Of a DNA stretch of 64,000 nt, positions 1-11,600 are shown in pieces. Position numbers and translations under genes: made by a program. Location of the stretch: contig JAKOGH010000654.1 in assembly GCA_024811115.1 (NCBI GenBank), forward strand, positions 62,001 to 126,000, read 5' to 3'. The notes below the pieces were generated by a model. It did not search any database. It was not told where the DNA came from and worked only from the letters and a program-made list of their open reading frames with translations. Position 1 is the stretch's first letter. Every line of letters begins with the position of its first letter. This DNA is from Terana coerulea (taxonomy: Eukaryota; Basidiomycota; Agaricomycetes; Polyporales; Phanerochaetaceae).

Positions 1-3000
1 AAGCCGCCTGGCCGTCCAGCTATCCAGCTCTCAAGAAGATCCGTCGCGTCTGTATAGTGTTTAACGCGGGCGAAGGCTTGTCCAGGAGGGGTCCGACCAG
101 GGTCTCGCGTGCCGTGCCCCGCGGCGTCTCCCTCAGGCAGCCTTCTGCAGGCGCGTTTGCTCTCTCTCTGTCTCTTCGGACCTTTTGTCCTCTTGTCATG
201 CTCTGCTGATTGCGTTTACGGAACAGTGGGCGAGGACCGGGGCTTTCCAGAAAGGCGGCGCACCGCGCACGCCGCAAGCCCCGTCCCGCACGCGCGCCCA
301 GTCTGTGCCGCCCGCCCTTCGCCCGCTGCAGTGCAGGGCCGCGCTGCCACATGTGGCCCCCGGCCCTGAAGCCGCGCGCACGCCATATCGCAGAAGAGCG
401 CAGAAAGTCTCCTGTCTCCCGACAGGGCGTCGCGTTCGTGACTTCCTGGCTTCCTGCAGCTCACTCTCGTTCTGCATGGCTAGTGAGACACGGAATGCGG
501 GGCGACAGGCACGGCGCGCGTGGCCCGATCGCCAACTCTATTCGTCTAAGTTAATTCATGCTTGTCTCTGCGCCTGAGCCAGTGTCGCCACTGTCTAGCA
601 CGATATCTGCGCGGACGCTAACCTTCTGGGGGATGACCTCCCTGAACAACACGAAGGGCTGGCTCCGTTCCGGGTAGCGTCGCTGCACTTCAATTCAGGC
701 CGTGCAAATCAGGACCGTAAGCGTGGCTGTCTGCGCCGATCCGCGCTAGCGTCGGTCAGAGGACAGCCAAAGGATATGCATTGCTTGCTCGTCCAGAAGA
801 TACTCAGAGGAGACACGGCGGCGAGGGCTCGCGTTTCGGCGCGCACTTCCGCGCGGGGCCGGCACCGTCTGTTGTGCCGGTTCCCACTGCATCCTTCCAG
901 GCTTCCTTGAAGACCATCGTATACGAAGTCTTCCTGTTGCTTGGTTCATCTAACAAAGCTCAAGATACGAAGTGAAAAAAGTGCTGTTGCGTTGCCACCA
1001 AACGACAGATGCACTTCGTGTTCACTGGTGACTGCACCCGCCCCTCCTCCCTCCTTCGCCCTTCTCTCCGCTCTCCGCCGCCAGCAGAACGCAGCAGAAC
1101 GTTCCATCGCACACAACCCCAGCGCGTCCGCCAAGGCGGCCCAGCCGAGGCGTCGCACACCCCTCCCGCCGTCTCCCACGCCCTCCAAGAGCGGCTTAGC
1201 GCACCCTGGCTTCTGACTCTAAACACTTGCCTCTTCGGGGCGGCGCCACCCGCACAGAGGCGCGCGCCGCTGGCGTGACCCGCAGCGCGCACGTGGGCGG
1301 AGGCAAACCTTGTTCCCGAAGCGGCAGCACCAGTGCGCGCGGGGTCGACTACAGAGACGGGGCAGCGCTGTGCCTTGGGGAAAATTAATAAAATTGTCGT
1401 GACGGTGCGCGGGAGGGCGCACTCGTCTGGGGATCCCGTGGGGAAGCACCGAGACTCCAGATCGGACGGCGGGGGCGTGACAATCGTAGAATAATATTGT
1501 CGAGCAGAAAATAAATAAACATTGATCGAGGAGGCGCTTGTGTGTCTCTGCCGCTTTGGAATATGGATGCAGCGGGCGCCTGGGCGAGAACAATGGGCTG
1601 AGCGTATTTGGTGGCGTCGACGCGGAAAAGGGCCAGGGACTCGGAGCGGTGAAGTTTTGGCGAAGCAGGTTGCGAGGAGGGCACGAGGCCACTGAACGGC
1701 GGGCGCGGCGGCTCCCTATTTAGCAACCTCCCAGGGTCGGGCGACTGATACTTACTGACCTGCGCGTCGGCGGGCGACCGCGACATGACGCGAGCGTGAC
1801 TGTAGCGCGCGGCAGCGAGCCTCGGCGCCCGGACATGACGGACTGCGGCATCCAGGGTAGAGCCAGACAGCACGCTTCTCGCGAGAGAAACAAGTCTCAC
1901 CTTACTATAATCCTCAACAGTCAATACACACTCGCTGACCGAGCGGCGTGACTACACCGACTGTACGCTCTCGTCGACACTGCGTCAGCCCGCCGGCGAG
2001 ACGAGAAGACGCAGACCCTGCACGTTGGCCCTGCGCGAAGCTGATGCGCCGCGCCCGCCAGATCGTCGATGGCCCACGCCGCAAAAGGCCCCGGTCGCGA
2101 CGCGCGATGGTGGCGTCCCGTTCCGTCTCGCACGCCGCACGCTGCGATCGGGGCCTGCCCTGCGGCGTCCTGCGGCACGAGTGCACAGGGGCGGAGGCGC
2201 GAGCAGTGATCGGGGCTCCGAGCTCGAGCTCTTCATTTTGCGTGGCCGTCCCGCTGATGCGCGTGCCGGGGGCCCGCCACGCTAGAACTTGAACAGACTG
2301 CTGTGTTTCGTGGCGCCGACGCTTCTCGCTCGATCCTCGCACCGCATGCCTCGAGAAGCTCCGTGGCTAGAGCGCGGTGACATCAGCGGGGTGCGGCGGT
2401 GTAAGCCAAGCTACGTGCAGTGTCTTTCTGAGTCGGGGATTCTTTGGGCTCAGCGCTCAATGCAGGCGCAAGCATTGGCGTACGCACCAAGTAAAGATCC
2501 GATAGGCATCCATGTCTTTGGTATGCTAGGCAGAATCAGTACAACACAACTGTCGTAGTTTATCTTCGTCCCCCTGTGAAACGGTGGCTGCTGCCCCGCT
2601 GATAAATTACCACAAGGACGCGGTTTGTTGGAATGCTGACAGGATCGCAAGGTTTGAGAACCATTTCGTATCTGTCAACAGCGCATCAGCCCAAGGTCTC
2701 ACATCGCGCTCGCGTTCAGGCAGAGACCCGTCGCAATGGCGCAATTGATAAAGCGTAATCCGCACGGATGGCGAGGGGGACTGCACAGATACAGTGCTAC
2801 GGGCGAGGGATCGTCCGCGACGCATCGAACAGGTATATCAAGCCACATATCGCGTGGCGACGCGAAAGCAAATCTGCGCTGGCGGGCACCCAGGTCCCCG
2901 TTCCATGCATGGCGGGGGCGGGCTGCATCCGCGACATGCGCCGACACCACGGAGCCAGGTGCCGCTAGGCATATCCTGCCTAGTGCACATGCCGCGCCGC

Positions 3001-5410
3001 ACAGTAATCTCGAGTCGCCCGTGGCCGCAACCCACTCGCGCGAACTCTGCTCGACAGCATACGAGCAGCGACGCCGACAGCAGGGCAGAAGGCTCTGATG
3101 CGCCTCCATCACGCCCTGCTATCACGATGCGGCACTCCGGGCCACACACTCAGCCTCCAAATGAGAAACGAGACAAGACGACGCACCCAGTGCCTTCGCG
3201 GACCGAAGACGCCCACCCGCCACATCACCGCGGCAGCCCGTGGGCCCTGGACGTTGCACCACAGTGTACGGCCGGCCCCAAGAGGCTCGTTGCATACGTG
3301 CACCGCGCGAGACCGCCGTCGGCAGGTGCCTGCGCCGATGGGCGGCGCCTCGCACCGACCCGCCCCAGCCGCAGGCGGCTCGCCGCGAAATGAACTGTGG
3401 ATCTCTGTTTTCCGGTATTGACCAGCATTGATGCGGCGTGCCAAGGGCCCATGGCCCGTTGCCACCACTCAGGTCGTTGCTGGCCTCGCGACGAGCCCCG
3501 CGCACGGTCTCGCGGCGCCCCTCAACAGCCTACAAAGCGATCGTCCCATGCCAGGGCAGCAGTGCCAAAGCAGGCTAGGCCGGTGGCGCGCTGCCCAGCG
3601 GACGTCGTGGGCCCGCCGTGCTTGGCTCGCGGGTCGTCTGACCGCGCGCGGCCGGCGCCGCCGGGATGCAGTGCGCACCAGCTGACGCCGCGCGTCGCGC
3701 ACCGCAGAACGTGCCCGCCGATCCCGCCTGACGGCTGCGATAACGATGGCGAGTCTGGGCGTTTCGTGCCGTGATCGAGGCGTCCGAGACTTACGATCGG
3801 GCGCAGTTGGGGGCGTGACAAGTGGGCGTGACAAAGGAATTGGTGCGCGGTGAATATTTTCAATGCGGTGGCTGCGAGGGGACAAAAGGAGACTAGCTCG
3901 CCCTGTACGGATCTGACGGCGGACGTGCGCGCTGATGCGCGCGAATAGAGGTGGTCTGCACCGATTCAGGCAGATGTCTCCCTGGACATGGTTATTCAGC
4001 GTGTCCGAAGGTCTGACATAAGGACGAAACGTGCTCACCATGTTCAATTCATGCAATGCACGAATAGTGCATCATGGGGGACGATCGCGTAAGACCTTCG
4101 CCGACCGCGCTATGCGACGCAGATCCAGACGTCAGCAGCAGAAAAGAGGTCGCCCATTTTCGTCCGCGCGCGTACCTGTCAGCACCCAGCAGCGCAAAAG
4201 GGGCCGGCATGAGCTTGTTCGACGGCCAGCAACGGGGGCACAGAGCTCTCTGCGGAGCCGCGTTCTGGCGGGCGGGATGCCGACTGACGGCTTCTCCCAG
4301 AAGTTCGCACCGACACCCACATCCGTTCCGCACGCTAAACCGCATTTGTCGCTGCATCTCCAGGGCCTCTGCGTCCGCTGCGATCGTCAGCAAGTCTCCC
4401 CCCTTATCAGGCGGCGTTCTCACGTATATTAGCAGCTGCTCTGTGTGCCAAGCTCCTAGGTTGAGGTAGACCCTCGCGTAGGGTGTGCCCTACACGTTGT
4501 CATCGCAGCCAGCGACGGACGCACGGACCTTGCAGCTCGCGCGCGAGTCCGTTGGAGCGTCACACAACATCCAGGAAATGGGCCACCGTCGGCTGTGCGA
4601 CGTTCGAGCCGCAGTTCGGAGGACCCGGATGGGTGCACGGCCAACACCACTGTGCTTCTCATTGTCGCTCAAGATTGAAGACAGATTGAGAACCGAATGC
4701 CTGGAGAAGACTCCGCCGAATGTGCGACCAACGGCCGCTGCGCAAGGAGCTCAAATGTGTGTGACAAAACTGGCTTGCGTCAACGAAATGACCCATGATG
4801 AGCAGGACGGCGACAGTTACCTGAGTATCATGTCCTCCGCTGTTCTGCTTGACTCCTCTGTACAGTGCCTAGACCGCAAGGAAGGAGCTTGCGTATCCTT
4901 ATCGTAAAAATGAACAGCGTTAACACAGTCCTCCCGAGATCACAGAAATTTCGCCATGAAAATCGCGATTAGCACTCATCTGCTCAAAGAAAGCGGGCAA
5001 AGTGCCTCACAGGCGACAACGTTACGGAAAATGAATTCGTGATTTTAGCGTACAGCCAGGGACTGTATGTCAGGACTCGGAACTTTGGCCCGGCAGTCAT
5101 GGTCACCTATGTACAAACCTTAAGCCACACGTAATGGGGCAAACGCCTTGCCCTGACATTTTCCCCCGCTGGTGCTTCTTCGCGATGGCCCCTCTCACCT
5201 GACTGCACAACTCTACGGTGGCACGGCGTGCAGACGTGGAACCTTCCCACACCCCGTCTTGCGGAGCTCGTCTGCGAAGCAAAAAGAACGCGATAGGATA
5301 CTGCACAAACAGACAACAAGATGGCATGCGGTTGACAGTTACAGACTCAATCATTGAGGTTGGAAGCTGTGTGTGCCGACGGAGGGAAGCACTGTCAGCT
5401 GTTGGGCTCG
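1..5410. other. GC-rich gene-poor stretch
   Basis: No gene could be supported in this 5.4 kb. It is GC- and CpG-rich, so long open frames exist on both strands (up to about 200 codons), but they overlap one another in several frames. Their translations are dominated by Arg, Pro, Ala, His and Ser without any recognisable motif, and no chain of phased introns links them. A short string of the form GGGCGTGACAA recurs near 1464, 3811 and 3823. No rRNA, tRNA, telomere repeat or terminal repeats of a transposon were seen. The last few hundred bases would include the 3' UTR of the SmB gene that ends at 5411. It could be degenerate transposon remains or unusual intergenic DNA. Confidence 0.5.
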
Positions 5411-6135
5411 TCAGAACGGAGTGGCAACGTACCCAGGAGGAGGCCCGCCGAACCCTGGTGGCGGAGGGAAGGGCATGCCCGGCGGGGCACCAGGGAACCC
5501 TGGCGGACGGAAGCCAGGAGGGGGACCCGGCATACCCGGTGGCGCAAAGGACATGGGAGGGCGCTGCAGCGAAGGCGGGCCCACTGCACACAGGTCAGCT
5601 ATGTTGAGTACAAACGCGCAACACAGATGGATCGATTGGACGCACTTGGAGGCATCATGCCCATACCACGACCGGCCGGCATTCCTCTTCCAGGCCCAGC
5701 AGGCAGCTGCACGCGTGCGTTCACGCATCAGCATCGTATCCCGTACCGAAAAACTCGTTGCGCGCACCGCATTCTTTTTGTCGTCGGCCTCAGCCGGCGG
5801 GGGCCCCTCCACACTCAAGCTCACCACCGTCTCTCCACGCAGGATCACCAGGCCAAGCGTCCTCTTCATCTCCTGCACGGGTCCCGCTTCTGTCTCGCCC
5901 GCCTTCTTCTTTGGTCGCACCCGCCTAAACTCCTCGCACTCCGCGAGGACGAGGTTCATATGCCTGTCAAAGGCGAGCATCTGCCCGACGAACGCGCGGC
6001 CGTCGTTCACGGTGACTTTCAGCCTCCAGTTAATGAGGGACAGCATCTTGCCTCCTTTGGATTTCGGCGGAGGCTGAAGCACGGCCAAATCAGTACTTTC
6101 GCGCATACACTCTCTAAAATAATGCTACTGACCAT
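5411..6135 (-). CDS. SMB1: Small nuclear ribonucleoprotein SmB/B'
   Basis: Core Sm-ring protein of the U1, U2, U4 and U5 spliceosomal snRNPs, acting in the nucleus. Model: join 6133-6135, 5768-6073, 5646-5706, 5411-5583, giving 180 aa. The Sm fold is at residues 12-90: Sm1 contains GQMLAFDRHMNLVLAECEE and Sm2 contains LVILRGETVVSL. The rest is a Pro/Gly/Met-rich tail with repeated PPGM and PPG units, typical of SmB. Exon 1 is only the ATG: GTCAGT follows immediately, there is a TACTGAT-like branch site, and CAG precedes the codons for PPPKSKGGKML. A start inside exon 2 at 6106 would run through the presumed intron. Diverges from the nitronate monooxygenase gene. The family call is certain; the ATG-only exon is an inference from frame and homology. 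Confidence 0.93.
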
Positions 6136-6559
6136 GCTGGGCGATGTGTGTTTTGGGACGGAGTATGGGTGATGAACGTCTGAAGCAACGAGCTCGAGGT
6201 GAGGATTATGGTGCCAAACAATGCCAAACATCGACACTTCCTGCCGAAATGAGCCTTGCCAGGATGATGTTCACACCATTTTCTTCCTGCTCGGCATCGA
6301 CGAAGCATCACATTGTTTGTGTTGTCGGACGTTACCAATGACGAGAACGATAACTGAAAACACCAATAATCCCGAAGCCGTGCGCAGAGCAGGTCAGCTG
6401 GCAAACATCGTCGGCCGTGAAACTCCTACAACCGCTCGGTAGTGCAAGCCATGCAGAGCCGCTTGGTCGCGGCATTTGGCCCTTGGCTACTTCTGAGAGG
6501 CACCCCTCTGAACGCACTCTCTTCTGAACTGTGACGACCTCTCAACTCGAAAGTTCAGC
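6136..6559. promoter_or_regulatory. Divergent promoter region, SmB / nitronate monooxygenase
   Basis: A 424 bp spacer between two divergently transcribed genes. It should contain both 5' UTRs and promoters. No clear TATA box or other defined element could be assigned. Confidence 0.4.
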
Positions 6560-7943
6560 ATGTCTCGTGTCGTCAATCAGTTCACACGTCTACTTGGTAC
6601 GTCTTACACAACTACTACGTCAAAGCCTCGCCTTTAACGCATGCATCTACCTAGGAATCAAGGTGTGAAGAGTCTGTTCTTCTACTCGAGGCTATCAACA
6701 CTCAGCGGCGTTTTGCTCCAGGTCCCCGTTGTGTGTGCACCGATGGCCAAGGTCGGGAGTGCCGAGCTGGCGGTAAGCAAAATGAAACTGGATATGAGCT
6801 TGTGCAACGAGGTTTCTGATAGAGTGGCACAGGCTCAAGCGACCCTAGGCGGCGGGTTTGGATTCATACCCGCAGGTACGCTCCAGCCTCGACTCATCTA
6901 GCTCCATCAGGCTAATTCGTCGCTGAAGGGTATCAGAGTGCGCAGAAGATCCGTGACATGGTGTACTCTGCAGATGCGATCTTGAGAGAGGCGGGCCATG
7001 AAATTCCAGGCAACAAGCTCCCGATTGGGGTCGCGTATTTCGGCTGGGAGCTTGACCAGCAGGACCAACGTGATGCACACGAGCTGCTCGATGCTTCTCT
7101 GGACGCACATGTCCAGGCCATCTGGCTCTCCTTCGGAGAAGACCTGCGCCCATGGGTGCAATACATCCGCGAGAAGCGTCCTGGCGTCGGTTCCACGCCT
7201 GTGATATTTGTCTTGGTTAACTCCGTAGAGGAGGCGGTGGTCGCAGCGAACGACCTTCACGCAGACGTGATCGTAGCGCAAGGTCCGTTCCCTCCCAGGT
7301 CGCATCCCAAATTGCAAACTCAACCACATTCTCAGGCATCGAAGCAGGCGGACACGGCGGCGGCTACGCCCCACCCGTCTTCAGCCTCGTGTCCACCATC
7401 CTGTCCGTGCTCCCGACCGGCCCTCCCGTCCTTGCCGGCGGCGGGCTCTCCACCGGTGCACAGGCCGCTGCCCTCCTTACCCTCGGCGCCGCCGGCGTCG
7501 TGCTCGGCACCCGCTTCCTGCTCACGCCCGAGTCGCGCTACACCAACACGCAGAAGGCCGCGCTGCTCGCCGCGGACGCCGCCACGACCGTGCGCACGCT
7601 TGCATTCGACCAGGCGCGCAACACGCTCGGCTGGCCGCGCGGCGTCGACGGGCGCGGGCTGCGCAACACGCTGGTGGCGGACTTCGAGGGCGGCACTGAT
7701 GTCGCAGTCGTGAGGAAGAAGCTGGCGGAGAACACAGCGGGCGACCCGGATTACGCGGTGATCTGGGCGGGAACGGGCGTGGGCGAGGTGCATGAGATCA
7801 AGGGTGCAAAGGTGTGTTGCGGGCATGCTTGGGAGTCGTGTGCGTGGAGAGTCTCACCCAGCCGACAGGACATCGTGCATGAGTTGCATCTGGAGATACT
7901 CGAGCGGCTGCGGGCAACTCAGCAGCTTCTCGGTGATTCGTAG
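6560..7943 (+). CDS. Nitronate monooxygenase (2-nitropropane dioxygenase family)
   Basis: FMN-dependent enzyme that oxidises alkyl nitronates, including the toxin propionate-3-nitronate, to carbonyl compounds and nitrite. Model: join 6560-6596, 6655-6662, 6722-6772, 6833-6875, 6929-7282, 7336-7811, 7869-7943; 347 aa, usual for the family. Motifs: VPVVCAPMA near residue 16, GGGFGFIPAGY near 43, the active-site region QGIEAGGHGGG at about 163-174, and the phosphate-binding stretch LTLGAAGVVLGTRF. Exon 2 is only 8 nt: it supplies the rest of the Gly codon plus Ile-Lys, and without it the LLGIKVPVV motif cannot be made in frame. Both flanking introns are 58-59 nt with canonical ends. The C-terminus DIVHELHLEILERL is joined by a 57 nt intron. 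Converges on pyruvate carboxylase. Confidence 0.93.
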
Positions 7944-8665
7944 GCTATGGGTGGACCATCGCCGTCAGTCACAGTTCTCGAAGCTGCAACAACTGCACGT
8001 TGGGGAGATACTTGAGTGCCACAACAGTCACATACCGTTATTTGTCCTCAATCGCAGTCATCAATGCGCAACTACACTCGATAGCGCACACCTCATTGTT
8101 GAGTCTCAAATTACTACCCACATACTTTCGACAGATGTCACAGATACAGTTCGGTGTCATGGCAGTTGCCATCTTAGCAGCCTTTCCTCGGATTCAGCTA
8201 GTCGGTGACCTCGGTGCTTCGCACCTGCGAGTAAAAATACCCCGCTGACAGCACCCGTTTTGAGGACTGACGAGCCGTCGATCTGCCCCTTTCGCTCTCA
8301 GCTGCGGCAGTAGAGCGGGTGCATGCACACTTCCACTTGCAGTCCGCTCATGCAGAAGGCAGCCACAGGCGAATCATATCCGCTGGCCCCGGCATGAACT
8401 GCTCCTTACCTCTTCTCAACTTCTTACAGTACCCTAAACGCACTCCACCTGACAGAAAACGCCGAATGTCCCGCCGGTATCGTGAGATTTAAGATCTTTG
8501 AATTGTATTGCGAGTCAACGCCAAAAGTACAGGTTTGTATAATTGCAACTACAACAGCGGATTCTTTCTTCGTGATAACGTACTGATATACACCGGTCCC
8601 AGGATAGCGCAGCATGCAAGTCGAAGCCAACAGATGGACGATGGACGATGAGAGGTAGGAAAGTT
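7944..8665. other. Convergent intergenic region
   Basis: 722 bp between the stops of nitronate monooxygenase and pyruvate carboxylase. Holds the two 3' UTRs. No RNA gene or repeat was recognised. Confidence 0.5.
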
Positions 8666-11600
8666 CTAGTGCACAATCTCGACGACGAGGTCGCCCTGGT
8701 TGATCGAGTCGCCCTCGTGGACAACGACACGCTTGACGTGACCGGACACTGGCGCAGTCACGGCGGATTCCATCTGGACGAGCAGTGTTCAGTATCTCGC
8801 ACAATTCACAAGTGACGCTAAATTGTACCTTCATGGCGCTCATGACGCACACCGGGTCGCCCTTCTTCACGTCCTGGCCCTCCTTCACGCGGACCTCTAC
8901 GACAACACCCGACATCGACGCACCGACGGAGCCGGGGTCGTTCGTCGCCTTCTCGCGGGACACGCTCTCCACGGCGGAGTTGTTGTCCTCGACGGACACC
9001 GCACGGATCTCACCGTTGACCTCGAACCATACGTCGCGCTGCGCGCGGCCCTCGACGACGGGACCGACTGCCATGAGACGGATGATGAGCGTTTTGCCCT
9101 GCTCGATCGAGATGTGCATCTCCTCGCCGACGTCGGGGCGGCCGAGGAAGTAGCGTGTCGGGATGACGGACAGGTCGCCGTACTTCTCGACGAAGCTCTG
9201 GTACTCCTCAAACACCTTCGGGTACATGACGTACGACGTGACATCCGCGTCGGTGATGTGCTTGCCAAACTTCGCACGGAGCTCCGCCTTGATCTTCTTG
9301 AAGTCGAGCGGCGCGAGGCTCGCGCCGGGGCGGCCGTCGATGCGCGGCTTGTTGCGGATGACCTTGCTGCGCAGGGGCTCGGGGAAGCCACCGACGGGCT
9401 GGCCAAGGTAGCCCTGGAAGAACTCAACGACTGAGGATGGGAAGTCGAGCTCCTCGGCGCGGTTGAGGACGTCGTCCTTCGAGAGCTTGTTCGATGTCAT
9501 CCACTGCGCGAAGTCACCGACGACCTTCGAGGAGGGCGTGACCTTGATGATGTTACCGCAGAGGTCATTGGCCTCAATGTACTTCCTCTTGATCTCTGTA
9601 CGCGCAAGTCAATAATGCTCGCAAATGTATCTGCGGACTTGTACTTGCCCGTCCACTGAGTACCGAGACCGAGCTGCGAAGCTTGGAACTGGTCAAAATA
9701 CAATCAGTATCTTCCCATTGGATATCAACGTCGCCACTAACCATGAGGTTGGTGTACTGTCCTCCAGGCATCTCGTGGTCGAATACCGACGAGTCCGAGG
9801 CGCGGACGTTCGCCTCGAAGCAGCCGTAGAGAATGCGAACCTGGCTCCAGTACAGGTTCAATGCCTGGATGTCCGCGTAGCGGATGCCAGTGCCGAGGTT
9901 GGACTGCTCAAGAGCAGAGACAATAGCACCCATTGGTGGCTGAGAGGTCAAACCAGACATGCCTGTACGAAGTCATCAGCATGAGCCATGCATGAATGAT
10001 ATAGAGACCCACTGTCAATGGCAACGTCGACGACGTCAGCGCCGGCCGCAGCACATGCGAGCATGGACGCGGTCGAGATACCCGCGGTATCGTGCGAGTG
10101 AACGTGGATGGGGAGGTCGGGGTACTTCTCGCGAATAGCACCAACAAGGCTTCATGTATAATGAGTATTCGTTCCTGAGCCGTATATGCGCGCGAACGTA
10201 GACTTACAGCTTGGCCGCCTCAGGCTTGAGCAGACCCGCCATGTCCTTGATACCGAGAACGTGGATGCCCTCGGTAACGAGCTCATCGACGAAGTCCAGA
10301 TAGTACTTGAGGGTGTACTTGGTCTCCTTCGGGCTCGCGACGTCGCCGCTGTAGCAGACAACAGCCTCGCAAACACCACCGGCCTTCTTCGCGGCATCGA
10401 TACCAAGCTTCAAGTTCTCTGCAGCCCATCCGTCAGCACCTTCGTTGTGCAAGACGTGATGCACTACTTACCGATGTAGTTGAGCGAGTCGAAGACACGG
10501 AAGATGTCCAACCCATTCTCCACAGCCTTCTTCGAGAAGTCGTAGATCGCGTTGTCGGGGTAGCTCGTGTAACCAACGCCGTTCGCTCCACGCACGAGTG
10601 CCTGCAGCGGGATGTTCGGGACGAGCTTCCTGAGGGTGCGCAGGCGCTCCCATGGGTCCTCGTATAGGAAGCGCATTGCGACATCGAACGTCGCACCACC
10701 CCAGCACTCGATCGAGTACGCGTTTGCGAGCGCATAACTGGTCTCCTTCGCAATGTTCACCATGTCGATGGTACGCAGACGCGTCGCAAGCAGCGACTGG
10801 TGCGCGTCACGCCAGGTGGTGTCCATGATGAGCACGCCGGGGTACTGCCTGACGGCCTTGGCGAACGCCTCGGGGCCGTGCTCGACAATAATGTTTCGCC
10901 AGCCGACCTCGCAGGGCAGGGATGCATCGAGTGGCGCGCCATTCTCAGGGTCCTCGCGGTTCTGGAATGGAGGCACGACAACATCGTCCTTGAGTCCGGG
11001 CTCGCCAACCTGGCCCTTAATGCTCGAGCCGTTGACCGCGAGGTCACCGAGGTACGCGAGCAGCTTCTGCGCACGGTTCTGGGACTGAACGAGCTTGAAG
11101 AGCTCGGGCGTGTCGTCGATGAACGTCGTCCAGGTCTTGCCGCCGATGAAGACGTCATGGGTGAGCAGGCGGAACAAGAAAGGAATGTTGGTCTTCACGC
11201 CGCGAATGCGGAACTCGACAAGCGCGCGAAGCATCTTGCGACGGGCGACTTCGTAGGTGGTGCCGCTGACCGTGCACTTGACGAGCAGCGAATCGTAGTG
11301 CGGCGTGATTTGCGCACCAGCGAAGCCGGAGGACGCGTCGAGACGGACCCCGTTGCCACCTGCGGAGCGGTAGACCTCGATCTTGCCTGTGTCAGGCTGG
11401 AAGCCCGTAGCAGCGTCTTCGGTGGTGATACGGCACTGGATAGCGAAGCCACGCTTAGTGATAGCGTCCTGAGTGAGTCCAAGCTGGGGAAGGGTGGCCC
11501 CAGCAGCGATCTGGATCTGGGCAGCAACAATGTCGAGACCAGTGATCTCCTCTGCAAGGAAAAATACTGAGACAGACATGACGAAGAAAGCGCTGTGTAC

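Noticed and set aside
2794..4056. Overlapping open frames of about 195-199 codons on both strands
   Set aside because: GC-rich sequence lacks stops by chance; Arg/Pro/His-rich translations with no motifs and no supporting splice pattern.
8823..9434. 203-codon plus-strand open frame
   Set aside because: Antisense shadow of PYC exon 11; no motif of its own.
10800..11570. 256-codon open frame on the plus strand
   Set aside because: It lies antisense to the conserved carboxyltransferase exon of pyruvate carboxylase, and its composition is a mirror of that exon's codon usage.
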